From Owenia fusiformis (Eukaryota; Annelida; Polychaeta; Sabellida; Oweniidae): DNA of 60,000 nucleotides. Positions 33,963 through 46,003 of the stretch are shown in pieces. The notes under the pieces were generated by a model. It searched no databases and was not told the DNA's origin. It saw only the letters and a list, made by a program, of their open reading frames with translations. Within the stretch, counting starts at the first letter, position 1. Every line of letters begins with the position of its first letter. A program made the position numbers and the translations under genes. Location of the stretch: assembly GCA_903813345.2 (NCBI GenBank), contig CAIIXF020000001.1:46209885-46269884 (forward strand). The letters run 5' to 3'.

Positions 33963-36900
33963 ATGGACGCCATCGAGTTATTGAAGTATATGTTGGCCAT
34001 TTATCTTCTTCTAGAAATAGGTAATAGTGATTTATACTACTAACACATTGGTCAATCACCTTTTACATTCACTAAAAAAAAATTGTGGGCGATAATAGAG
34101 TTTCATTTGTATAATTTTCTAATTTTCTTATAATCTGTCTGAATTTAGACATTCAGACCTCCCTGTCCCCCCATCTGTCCTGTTATTGAATTATATAGTG
34201 CTGGTCTATGTACATGTACTGTGTTGTACATTACATTCCTGCTGTGTTATGCAGTGTCTCACATAAACTCCATTTCACTGAAATGGAATTGACAAAACCC
34301 CCAGGGAGAAAACAAAACTAAAAAGGACTTTAGACACTGTGTTGCGAAATCGCTACACTTTCCGTCAAAATTAATAGTTCATAATCTCACCTGGAATAGC
34401 CTGACAACGGCCAAAGTCAGATACCATTGTCACAAATGGCGGACATAACCGTCGCTTCAATTAGATTTTCATGAACTGTATGTTTGATAGAGCACCTAGA
34501 CTAAATTCCTTTGGAAAGGTACAGCTGGAAAATAAGATTTTGGTAAAAAATTGGTACACCTGCACATGTTATATTTTCTGGTACAAAATAAAGTATGAAG
34601 GCATGTATCAATTTCATTGCTTTTTTCAGGAAAGTATCATATCATTGTTTTCTTTTAGAATATCTGGTAGGCGTTCAATGGGAACTCCAGGAAATTCTGA
34701 TATTTCACACTTTCTATTTCTAAATTTTCTTTCAAAGTTTCCAGACAACACAGGAGCTACCATTGACCTGTTTCCAAGTTTACTAAAAGTAGACAGTGTA
34801 ATGATACTTTCCTGAAAAAAGCAAGGAAATACACACATGCCTTCATACTTAATTTTGTACCAGAAAATAACATGTGCAGGTATAGCAATTTTTTACCAAA
34901 ATGTTACTCTCCAGCTGAACCTTAATACTCATTGTACTGTCATCGAAATAATTAAAGTCTTTAATTTAACCGATCTAAATTAGATACGGGACAATGGACA
35001 CTGTGATTACCACATGCCGTTGTCTTTCTAAATTACTCAAAGACGATATGTTGTGGCGATTCACGACCCAATTTGATTGAAAATGGGATTTCATATGATA
35101 CATTATCATAAGAGCTTAAAACATGCACAGAATTAGCGACAATAAAATCCCATGAAATGAGGACCAAGTGATTAAACAGTTGAAGCGACGGTTATGTCCG
35201 CCATTTGTGACAATGGAATCTGACTTTACCGTTGTCACTCTTTTCCGCTGTGAATCTGTTCTACTAGTTCCCAGGATTGCTCAATGGTACATGTTATTTA
35301 TAGACGAGTAGGGATTTGCAAAAAATAAAATAAAAAAGGATCGACTGACCCTGTTGGGTTTTTTGGTATTTTTGGAAAGCTGTGCATCACCACAACATCT
35401 TCTACTTAATAAGAAGTTCTGAAAATGGTCCCGTTGCCATGGAAACAGACGCTGAATAAAATACCTGCTATTAACAGTATTCGAATCACCAAAAACATGT
35501 TTTGTTATATAACTATTCCATTTCTTATCCGTTTTAAATAATCTTGGTACCAAATGAAAGCATGTTGAGTGCCCTTTGAGATAAAGTATAATTTATGCAA
35601 ATCAGCTCATTTGCATATCTTCTGTGACGTCATAATTGTGATTTTTCCTAATATTTTGAGCAAGTTATTAAAATACATGTTATAAATACCCCTTTGAATT
35701 AAATAAGTGTAGTAAAGTTGTATATATTCATAAAATACAAATGTAGGAGAAACAGGCTTTATTTCGATATATATGACATATCTCGATCAGTTTAAACGAT
35801 ATAGCCTGCGTCCTTTTAATTAGTACATAACTGGAAAAATAACAGCAAAAGTAGACCTATTTTATGGTACAACTTGTATTTTACAAAATATGAACTAGCC
35901 TTATGTAAATTATGGGGGGTTGAGACGGTAAACGCTGATATTAGCAGGCAAACCTCAGACTGGGTATCTTTAGAAAGCTAAGCCTCTACTATATCTTCCA
36001 CATAATGAGTAGTTCTGAAAATGGCGCCGTTGCCATGGAAACGGACGCCGATTAAAATACCTCCCATTAATAGTATAAATATCACCAATAACATGTTTTA
36101 TTTTATAATTTCTCCATTTCTTATCCATTTTAAATAATCTTGGTACCAAATGAAACCATGTCGAATGCCCTTTCAGAAAAATTATAATTTATGCAAATTA
36201 GCTCATTTGCATATATTTTGTGACGTCATAATTGCAATTTTTCCTAATATTGTTTAGCAAGTTATTAAATTACATGGGATAAATAACCCCTTTAAATTAT
36301 ATAATTGTAGTAAAATTGAATATCTTCATTGAACACAAATGTAGCCTAGACAGGCTTTATTGAGATATATAGATCATATTTCAATCAGTCTGGGAGATAT
36401 AGCCCACATCTTTTTAATTAGTACATAACTGGAAAAAATACAGCAAAAATAGACCTATTTATGGTATTTTACAAAATATAAAACAGTCTCATATAAATTA
36501 TGGGTGCTGAGATGGAAAACGCTGATATTAACAGGTAAACCACAGACCTACTGGGTCTCTTGGTATCTTTAGAAAGCTAAGCATCTTTACTCAATCTTCC
36601 ACATAATGAGACATTCTGTAATTGGTCCCGTTGCTATGGAAACGGACTAATAAAAACAAATAAAAATAATACACTAGGTATTGGCAATATCGGGATCATG
36701 AACGAAAATGTTTGTCTCATAACTTTCCTATATTATTATCCATTTTGAGTAATATTGGAATCAGATGAAAGCTCGTTATTTCAGTTACAGTGCTAATTAT
36801 GCAAATTAGCTCATTTACATATCCTTTGTGACATCATAATAGTAATTTTTCTCACATTTCGAGCAAAGTATCAAAAAATATTATAGAAAATTAAATATTT

Positions 36901-39900
36901 GCAGTAAAAGTGTAATATATTCATGTATAAGATAAATGTAGGCCAAACAAGCCTTATAGTTAGGCAGAAATATAGGGTATTTTGACATTCAATCGTTTTC
37001 TTCAAATTTCAACTTATCAACATGAATATAGGATTGGGACCTCAAAACCACCGATGTCGGAGCAGCACCCTTGAGCAACTCTCTACAGAGCATTTCTTAT
37101 ACTACCCCCCTGATAAAATATACAGGGGGCACTATAAGAATAAGTTTTAGTATGATGCTTGACATGTATGAAAAAATCAAGAAAAAATCTTAATCCATTG
37201 CTATACCAACAGTAACAGAACACTATTTGTTACCGTAGAGATTCATTATTTTGCAACATGCAACATTTCTTCATATTCTTGATTCTTAAACTAGCATAAA
37301 GTATTACACTAGTATATAGGACACTGCATATTTTATATGTATATTAAATGAAATCTAATCATGAATTCATACAGTAATGAGGTTGGCATATACTTTAGAC
37401 TTTGGCATGATGTCTTAACATTATAACCATTAGTTTTCCGGATCTCATTTGAGCATTACGACTTTGGTGGTTATCATGTACAAGTACAATATTATTAATA
37501 TTATTTACAATTCTATATGTAAGTTTAATATTTAGAACATCCATCATAATGAAATCTAATGTAATCATACAATAGAGGGGTTGGCATAGTCTAGATTTTG
37601 GCATAATGTCTACATTTTATAAGCATTGGCTTTCCTCATCTGAGCAAGCAGACTACTGGGGGCCCTGTATTAACTTCTGGGGGCCATCGTATAGCTTTTA
37701 AAGGCTTGTGAATATTTGATTTAACATTGAACTCAATTGGATATTTTCTCTAACAGTGAAATTTAATGGCCATGAAACATTTCAGATTGACAGCACAGTG
37801 AATTTTTTTGTCAGTGAAAATTTGGGCTTGCTTCTGGGGACCCTCTTATAGCTTCTGGGGACCCTCTTATAGCTTCTGGGGGCCACTGGGGGCCCCTGTA
37901 TAGCTTCTGGGGCCACAATATAGCTTTTTTTGGGCCACTAGGGGCCCCTGTATAGCTTCTGGGGGCTCATGTATAGCTTCTTGGGGACACTGGGGGGGCA
38001 CCATATAGTTTTCGGGGGCCAACATATAGCTTTTGGGGGCCACCGTATAGCTTCTGGGGGCCCCTGTATAGTTTCTTGGGGCCATTGGGGGCTTTGTACA
38101 GCTTCTGGGGGCTACCATATAGCTTTTGGGGGCTACTGGAGGCCATCCTGTAGCTTCTGGGGCCCATCGTATAGCTTCTAGGGGCCACCGTATAGCCTCT
38201 GGGGGCCATCGTATAGCTTCTTTGGCCCACCATATAGCTTCTTGGGGCCACTAGGGGCCCCTGTATAGCTTCTGGGGGCCACTGTAAAGCTTCTTGGAGC
38301 CACTGGGGCCCACCATATAGCTTCTGGGGCTACTAGGGGCCCTCTGTATAGCTTATGGGGCCACCATATAGCTTTCCGGGGCCACTGTATAGCTTTAAGG
38401 GGGCACTAGGGGCCACTGTATAGATTCTGTGGGCCATTGGGGACCACCGTACAGTTTCTCGGGGCTATCATATAGCTTCTGGGGCCACTGGGGGCCATCA
38501 TATAGCTTCTAGGGGCCTTAAAGGGGGCACTAGGGGCCACTGTATAGATTCTGGGGGCCATTGGGAGCCACTGTACAGTTTCTGGGGGCTATTATATAGC
38601 CTTGGGGCTACTGGAGGCCATCCTATAGCTTCTAGGGGCCACCCTATAGCTTCTGGGGGCTACTGGAGGCCATCCTATAGCTTCTGGGGGCCACCCTATA
38701 GCTTCTGGGGGCCATCATATAGCTTCTTGGACCCATCATATAGCTTCTTGGGGCCACTGTAAAGCTTCTTGGAGCCACTGGGGGCCACCATATAGCTTCT
38801 GGGGGCTACTAGGGGCCCTCTGTATAGCTTCTGGGGGCCACCATATAGCTTTCCGGGGCCACTGTATAGCTTTAGGGGGGCACAAGGGGCCACTGTATAG
38901 ATTCTGGGGGCTACACACGGGCCCTGTATAGCTTCTGGAGGCCATATTGGGGACCACCGTACAGTTTCCGGGGGCTATCATATAGGTTCTGGGGCCATCG
39001 TATAGCTTCTGGGGGCCCTGTATAATTTCTGGGGGCCCCTGTATAGATTCTGGGGACCCCTGTATCGCTTCTGGGGGCCACCATATAGCCTTTAGCTGAG
39101 GGTAAGGAGCATTCTCCCGATGTTGATTTTAGCCGCTGCTGCTGGCGTATGTAACATGTACTTATCTGTTATCTCCATAAAACAATTGTGTCATTCCCTA
39201 GATTATTACAACTGATCTGATGTAATTATGTTTGTTGAAAGGAAGAATTAGTGTCATGATAATTAGTAACAAACAGATTAGTATTAGTTTTAAAATATAT
39301 CAGTGTAATTAACAGTGGGTGGGATGCTACATCTTGTAAACAATTGGCTTATCTAAATCTCAATCATATTAATCCAAGGTTTTTAGAATCAGATATTGGC
39401 TTAAGACTTTCACACCTCTGAAAAATAATGGAATATACAGTGTCACCAATATTCCGTATTCCTTGTTCACAGGTGAATTTTCATAAGTTGCACCAAAATA
39501 GTGTTCCTTGTTCCCTGTTCACAGGTTTTCCCTACAGAGAGGGTCCGTTAACATGTTAGTCAATGGAAAAATATTCGGTTCTTTTGAAAAGCATTCCTTG
39601 TTCATAGGTTTTCCCTACAGAGAGGTATTCCATCGGACAGGTTTTACTGTATATAATAGATAAGTATATACTTCAGATGCTTTAAGAATCAAGAATATGA
39701 AGAAAATTATGAAAATCAGCAAAAATAATGCACTACGGTCACAAATAGTGTTCTGTTACTGTTGCTATAGCAATGGATTAAGATTTTTTCTTGATTTTTG
39801 TCACACATGACAAGCATCATACTAAAACTAATTCCCGAAAATTTCAAGTTAATATATTTACTAGTGTCTGAGGGTGCCTTATAGTACCCCCTGTATATTT

Positions 39901-40649
39901 TATCAGGGGGTATAAGAAATGCTCTGTAGAGTACTAGAGAGTTGCCCAATTTGTGTAAATTTGGAAATATTTGAGCAATTGTGTAAAAAAATATGTGATA
40001 TTTTGTGAAAAGTGTTCAAATTAGACAGGTTAATTTTTCGAACATGAGTGTTCACTATTCGAATTTGGAGATGGTCAGATTTCAAGTTTTTTTAGCATGG
40101 AAGTCAATGGGAGGAAAAAAATGAGACCAGAAAAAGATGTTTGGATATGCCTTCGATTGAGGCAAACTAATACTTTTCCTAAAATACTACAAAATATATG
40201 TATAGTTTGGTCTATATCACTCAGGAATGAATAATTGAACTATTTAAAGAGGGTACATTCTGTATTTCCTATCCTGGTGGAGATCTACTCTATTTATCAA
40301 AATGATGATGTGTTGTGTTACATTCATCATATCGGTATATGGAGATATGACAGGTTTACTACACTTGTTTAATAGAAGAGGATTTATGACATATCTGAGC
40401 TAACAGGTCCAAAACCTAATCAGATGTAGAATTAAGTGAGCCGAACAAGATTTTAAAGTTTTAAAAGCAACTGTGAAGCCGTTTTTCTTAAAGTTTGCAG
40501 ACAAGGATTTTAGCATTTGACTTCAAAATGGCTGACAGGAAGTAGGTATCGAGTTAAATTTTTTTCATCAACATCTATAAGCACTCATAAGTTATCCCTG
40601 AAAATTTGAAGGTGATATCTGTAGCGGTTTTGGAGAAAACTCCCGGACG

Positions 40650-40688
<39 letters not shown>

Positions 40689-43600
40689 GGACAGACGCGC
40701 CTAGGCCGACAATATGGCCCCACACTATGTGGTGGGGACATAAAAAATGGTATAAAAATATCAAATATGACGTCACAAAGGATATGCAAATGAGCTAATT
40801 TGCATAAATTGTAATTTACCTGATAGGGCCTACAATATGCTTTCATTTGGTACCAAGGTTATTTAAAACGGATAAGAAATGAAAGAGTTATACAAAGCAT
40901 GTTATTTGTGATTTAAATAGTGTTATTAGCAGGTATTTTAATTAGTGTTTGTTTCCATAGTACGGGACCATTTTCAGAACTTCTCATTATGTAGAAGATG
41001 TAGTCTAGATGCTTAGCTGTCAAAAGGTATCATCAGGGTCTGGGGTCTACCTGCTAATATCAGCGTTTTCCATATCAGGCCCACATATTTTATTTAAGGC
41101 TGGCTCATATTTGGTAAAATACCATAAAATAGGTCTAAATGTTGCTGTTTATTTTCCAGCTATGTTCTAACTAAAAAAGATGTAGGCCATATCATCTAGA
41201 CTGTTTGAACTATGTTCTATATATCAAAATAAAGCCTGTCTGTCCCATATGTATCTTCTATGAAAATATTACATGTTTACTGCGCTTATTTATTTCAAGT
41301 CGATATTTATAATATTATATTTTAATAACTTGCTCAAAGTATTAGGAAAAATGGCAATTATGACGTCACAAAAGATATGCAAATGAGCTTATTTGCATAA
41401 ATTATACTTTATCTGAAAGGGCATTCAACATGCTTTCATTTGGTACCAAGATTATTTAAAATGGATAAGAAATGAAAAAGTTATAAAATAAAACATGTTA
41501 TTGGTGATTTAAGTACTGTTAATAACAGGTATTTTAATCAGCGTCCGTTTCCATGGCAACGGGACCATTTTCAGATTTTAGCATTATGTGGAATATGAAG
41601 TAGAGATGCTTAGCTTTCTAAAGATACCTAGAGACCCAGTAGGGTCTGGGGGTTACCTGCTAATATCAGTGTTTTTTATCTCAAGCCAAGATAATTTATA
41701 TAAAGCTGGCTCATATTTTGAAAATACCATAAAATAGGTCTACATTTAGCTGTATATTTGCCAGCTATGTACGAATTAAAAAGGATGTAGACTATATCAT
41801 CTAGACTGATTTACCTATGTTCTATATATCAAAATAAAGCCTGTCTGTCCTACATTTATATTCTCTGAAGATATTACACTTTTACTGCGCTTATTTAATT
41901 CAAGGTGGGTATATATAACATGTGTTTTAAAATTTGCTCAAAATATTAGGAAAAATTGCAATTATGACGTCACAAAAGATATGCAAATGAGCTAATTTAC
42001 ATAAATTATACTTTATCCGAATGGGCACTCAACATGCTTTCATTTGGTACCAACATTATTTAAAACGGATAAGAAATGGAAAAGTTATAAAATAAAACAT
42101 GTTATTGGTGAATTAAATACTGTTAATAGTAGGTATTTTAATCAGCGTCCGTTTCCATGGCAACGGGACCATTTTCAGAACTTCTCATTATTTGGAATAT
42201 GTAGTAGATATGTTAAGCTTTCCAAAAATACCAAGAAACCCAACAGGGTCAGTCGATCCTTTTATTTCTTTAAATAAGCACTTTTTGGCAAATCCCTACT
42301 CGTCTATTAATCTAACCTTCTCTATAGTGAAAACGAGACGAACTCTTTACATAGTATTACATGTCTAGAAATAAAAATTTTAACTAATAAGATACATGTA
42401 CATGTATAATCACAATCTGTTATGCTAAAAAGCTGTGTTGGTGGCTATTTTGAATTAAATTAAATCAATGAAGCAATTTTCAAGAAATAATTCTTGACTA
42501 TTACTGACCTAAATATTGCTTTGAAATGGGACTAAACAAAAACAAGTACCATGAGTAATTTATACAGAAATATTTCTAAAGTGAACCCCCCTAGAATTTT
42601 TGGGAAAAGTGAACCTCCCTTGGGAAATTCTGGCTACGGGCCTGGCTCTTACTCATACCTCAATCCCAGACTAACAAAGAAAATAATTAAGAAAAAATCA
42701 TGAAAAGATAGATATTTGGGAGTCAAACACTTTGAGCACATTTCAAAAAGAATAGACATATCATATGGAGTAATGTAACTTTTTATATTTGATATTTCAG
42801 TGGATTGTACTCCATTGCAAGGCAGTTTAGTCCTAACAGTAGTACAAGTATCAGCCAACAATGCCACTATACGTTGGATGACAAACTCTGAGCCAATTGC
42901 TAACTGTACGCTAGCATATAAGGCAGAAGATGAGACTGAAGTTACATTACTGACTCATGTTTCACCAACAGGACATCAGATTGTTCTGGAGAATCTACAC
43001 CCACATAGCAATTATACATTGGATGTTGAATGCATGGGTCCAAATGGACAGCTCAGTCAGTCAGAAAAAATCACTTTTAAAACAGGTAAGAGATTTGTCA
43101 GTTTAGTCAAGTATATGTTCAGTTTTGTATATTGTATATTGTTACAGTAGTGATCAATATGTTAAAATAATACACAGAGTCAATAAAAGATATATTTTAT
43201 TGTGATTTTGCTACAATTGGAACATGACTGTATCCATGCCTTCTATAAACTGTGAACAAAGTCAATATTTCAACTGGTATTAATTCATTGATAAACACTT
43301 AGTAATATGTGACATCATTACAGTGGGCCTTAGTAATGGCAGGCCAATAATGAATATTCAAAAATTTTTGGTGAAATTTTATGTTCGAATTGTAATACAG
43401 ACTTCAGATCAGGTATTATATAGAGTAATAGATACCTTAGGGCTAGGCACAAACGCTCTGGAATAGAAAATGTTTGTGCCTAGCCCTGTGGTATTTATTC
43501 ATCAACATAGTACCTGCTCTATCCAAGTTGATTTCATCATGAGCATGGAAATGAGAGTATTCATATCAGCAGTTATTGAATAGCCTTCAGAAAATTTCTC

Positions 43601-44377
43601 TTCTTAATGTGGAGGACTTCACTGCACTAACTTATCAACTGTATTCATGTTTTGCAGTTACTAATGGAACAGTACTCAATCCATTTACCAATACACATGG
43701 CGGGGGTGGTATATCTTTTAATCCTGTCAACAAAAACAGTGCAGACCTAAACTTTGATAGAGACTCGGGTACAATAAGCAAAAAGCTTAGTGACCCCCCT
43801 TCGACATTGGGTGTTGTTATGGGTGTTTTACTTGGTTTAGCAGGGGGTCTTGTCCTTGGTATTATTGGCTTCTATATATACAAAAAACTGCGGAGGAGAA
43901 GACAACTTGCAAGATTCCTTCGATACAGGTTTGTAACTGTCATAATGTATTCAGTATGTTTTATGCCATACTCCACTGATTATAGGTCACTGACTAAATA
44001 GTTTTAGTCCAGTTAAGTTCACTAACTACTAACTAAAGTAAGTTCTTCATCAAGTACACGTATTCTACACCTTGAAAGTCACCCTACTGGGTGAATTGTT
44101 CTGGGAAACCATGTGTGGTAATATTAACTAAATATAAAAATCACAAAGGCATATAAGAAAACAGAATAAGATAACAATTCTATTTTCTGTATAGTAACAT
44201 GATGATTTCACAAAATTTTGTTAATGAAGTGTGTTAATAATTTCACGATGAACTGTCATTTAAAGTGTATACTTTTACTGTATTTTCAGAGAACATGATG
44301 ATGAAGAGCCATTCCCCAGCAATCTTGAGATACATGTACATAATGACTGTGACAATGAGCCTCAGTTGCAGTCTTGA
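33963..44377 (+). CDS. Type I membrane protein with one FN3 domain (4 exons)
   Basis: Exons 33963-34020, 42801-43085, 43658-43928 and 44290-44377 join in phase at GT-AG borders (702 nt, 233 aa). Residues 1-19 (MDAIELLKYMLAIYLLLEI) form a signal peptide. Residues 20 to about 114 are a fibronectin III domain (TIRWMT, then NYTLDVECMGPNGQLS) with N-glycosylation sites. A linker with THGGGGISFNP follows, then a TM at about 165-189 (LGVVMGVLLGLAGGLVLGII) and a stop-transfer run KKLRRRRQ. The short tail ends NEPQLQS. The tail has no signalling motif that I recognise. Intron 1 (8.8 kb) is filled by fold-back elements. The last codons lie in the first unit of the 49-bp minisatellite. The first exon is assigned by phase and signal-peptide character across a long intron, so it is less certain than the other three. 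Confidence 0.78.
34395..35245. mobile_element. Fold-back element, about 850 bp, in FN3-TM intron 1
   Basis: The left arm begins TAGCCTGACAACGGCCAAAG and includes CACAAATGGCGGACATAACC (34432). The right arm near 35190 reads GGTTATGTCCGCCATTTGTG. A second inverted pair lies inside: GTACAGCTGGAAAATAAG through TTTTTTCAGGAAAGTATCAT (34518-34640) faces ATGATACTTTCCTGAAAAAA through 34915. The frames here are palindromic by-products. Confidence 0.75.
37640..39090. repeat. 21-bp G-rich VNTR
   Basis: The unit is about TATAGCTTCTGGGGGCCACYR (21 bp), with frequent extra segments such as ACTAGGGGCCC. Several dozen units fill about 1.4 kb, and there are higher-order copies (for example 38280-38420 resembles 38760-38900). 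All G runs are on the plus strand. Because 21 is a multiple of three, the minus strand shows open frames of the type GPQKLYG, which I treat as by-products. Confidence 0.9.
40651..40697. repeat. GACA/GGAC microsatellite
   Basis: CGGACGGACAGACAGACAGA continues as (GACA)n and ends in a GACGG motif. It lies within a dispersed repeat ending CCCACACTATGTGGTGGGG, itself a small hairpin at about 40718-40738. Confidence 0.85.
42582..42645. mobile_element. Short relic of the GCCCGTAGCCA family
   Basis: GTGAACCCCCCTAGAATTTT followed by CTGGCTACGGGCCTG matches the right end of the fragment at 30840-30930. It lies in FN3-TM intron 1, about 150 bases before exon 2. Confidence 0.55.
43439..43487. repeat. 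Perfect hairpin, 16-bp arms
   Basis: AGGGCTAGGCACAAAC and GTTTGTGCCTAGCCCT enclose a 17-base loop. It lies in the intron between FN3-TM exons 2 and 3 and is related to the larger fold-back at 32586-32755. Confidence 0.85.
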
Positions 44378-45055
44378 GATATATGTACATAATGACTGTG
44401 ACAATGAGCCTCAGTTGCAGTCTTGAGATACATGTACATAATGACTGTGACAATGAGCCTCAGTTGCAGTCTTGAGATACATGTACATAATGACTGTGAC
44501 AATGAGCCTCAGTTGCAGTCTTGAGATATATGTACATAATGACTGACAATGAGCCTCAGTTGCAGTCTTGAGATACATGTACATAATGATGGTGACAATG
44601 AGCCTCAGTTGCAGTCTTGAGATACATGTACATAATGACTGACAATGGGCTTCAGTTGCAGTCTTGAGATACATGTACATAATGACTGTGACAATGAGCC
44701 TCAGTTGCAGTCTTGAGATATATGTACATAATTACTGACAATGGGCCTCAGTCGTAGTCTTGAGATATTATGTACATAATGACTATGACAATGAGCCTCA
44801 GTTGCAGTCTTGAGATACATGCACATAATGACTGTAACAATGAGCCTCAGTTGCAGTCTTGAGATACATGTACATAATGACTGTGACAATGGGCCTCAGT
44901 TGCAGTCTTGAGATACATGTACATAATGATGGTGACAATGAGCCTCAGTTGCAGTCTTGAGATACATGTACATAATGACTGTGACAATGGGCCTCAGTTG
45001 CAGTCTTGAGATAAATGTACATAATGACTGTGACAATGGGCCTCAGTTGAAATGA
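44323..45055. repeat. 49-bp minisatellite born from the last coding exon
   Basis: The unit CTTGAGATACATGTACATAA ... CTCAGTTGCAGT is 49 bp and repeats about 15 times, some copies being 46 bp through loss of three bases in GACTGTGACAATG. The first unit is coding in the FN3-TM gene (LEIHVHNDCDNEPQLQS). The stop TGA at 44375-44377 is formed at the boundary to the second unit, so all further units are 3' UTR. Confidence 0.9.
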
Positions 45056-45888
45056 CATGTAAAACACAAGGATCAACTGCTAGTTAAGCAGTCTTGAGAT
45101 ACATGAGCATAAGCATTAGTATAGTGGATTTGATGAAAATTCACCATCTCACACTGGTCCACAGCTAGATGATACTAACTAGTGTTCGTATTGTTATTAG
45201 TTTCTAGTTTAAAGCCCATGGTTTTGTTAAAGATGGTGGACAAAAGTTTGATATCATTACATCTTTGTAACCAATTAAAATCTAGATTCCAAATATTCAT
45301 CATGCAAACTAGTAAGATTCCAGTTGTAAATAACAATAAAGAAATGCTTAGGAAGAAAAGGGCTCATACTTTTAGAAGTTTGTTTCATTGATGATGAATA
45401 TAATTATAAGCTTATTTCATTTGACTAAGTATGATCCTAAAGGAAGCCCTTTTCTTTATATTTCAGAGGTGTTATATAGTTATTTGGTTGAAATCAATGG
45501 GAGTAAAATAATTGTGTGGAACATATGGATGGTATCTGGGGCCCTGCATGGAAATACTTTGTATAATAATTCTTTATATAAAAATATGGTCATTGAAATA
45601 ATTTTCCAATGGGACTGGACTGTGACATTTGTGATAAGGAATTTAGTTGTCAATGTGCAGTTATTTAAAGACCTGTATGGCATGTATGGTGTAAATAGAT
45701 ACGGCCAACTTCCAGTCCATTCTTTATTTATATAGTTTTGCTGATTCAACATTGTGAAAAAGTTATTCAATTTGGTGCCTGCTTAATTCCTCAGGAACAA
45801 TGCTCAAATAATTAAATTTTATAACAAAGCTTATATGTGTATTGCTTATTAGATTTGATGAGTAATTTAAAATATGTGAGTTACATTT

Positions 45889-46003
45889 AATAGTCTTGCA
45901 TCAAGCCTCTATATGTCCTCCATTTTCTCTACACAATGTCAAGACTCTGGGTTATAAATCAGAGGGGGGAGTGGGTTCACTGGAGACTTGGAACAAGACT
46001 ATA
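45889..46003. mobile_element. MITE-like element, TAGTCTTGCATCAAGCC family, member 3
   Basis: The ends AATAGTCTTGCATCAAGCC and GACTTGGAACAAGACTATA are about 115 bp apart. See the members at 29275 and 29818. Confidence 0.6.

Larger units (their letters stand above)
35301..42306. mobile_element. 7-kb fold-back element with repeat-built arms
   Basis: The ends are inverted: TAGACGAGTAGGGATTTGC at 35301 and its exact inverse ending at 42306, flanked by TTA on both sides (35298-35300 and 42307-42309). The left arm (to about 36960) holds three direct units of about 600 bp and the right arm (from about 40740) holds three in opposite orientation. Each carries GTTGCCATGGAAACGGACG-type and TTTGGTACCAA blocks. 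An inner inverted pair (near 37060-37300 and 39655-39955, with CCCCCTGATAAAATATACAG) and a G-rich VNTR lie between the arms. No transposase is seen. The layout recalls Foldback/Galileo elements and a TTA target duplication recalls PIF/Harbinger; neither assignment is proven. Confidence 0.8.

Noticed and set aside
34471-34838. Pair of similar frames on opposite strands
   Set aside because: They are mirror readings of the fold-back element at 34395-35245.
37867-38981. Open frames on the minus strand with repeated Gly-Pro-Gln-Lys-Leu-Tyr
   Set aside because: They follow from the 21-bp VNTR, which keeps frame because 21 is divisible by three. There is no signal peptide, no unique flanking domain and no splice context.
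44411-44889. Minus-strand frames with repeated YLKTATEAHC-type segments
   Set aside because: They are antisense readings of the 49-bp minisatellite. The sense strand is the end of a supported gene.
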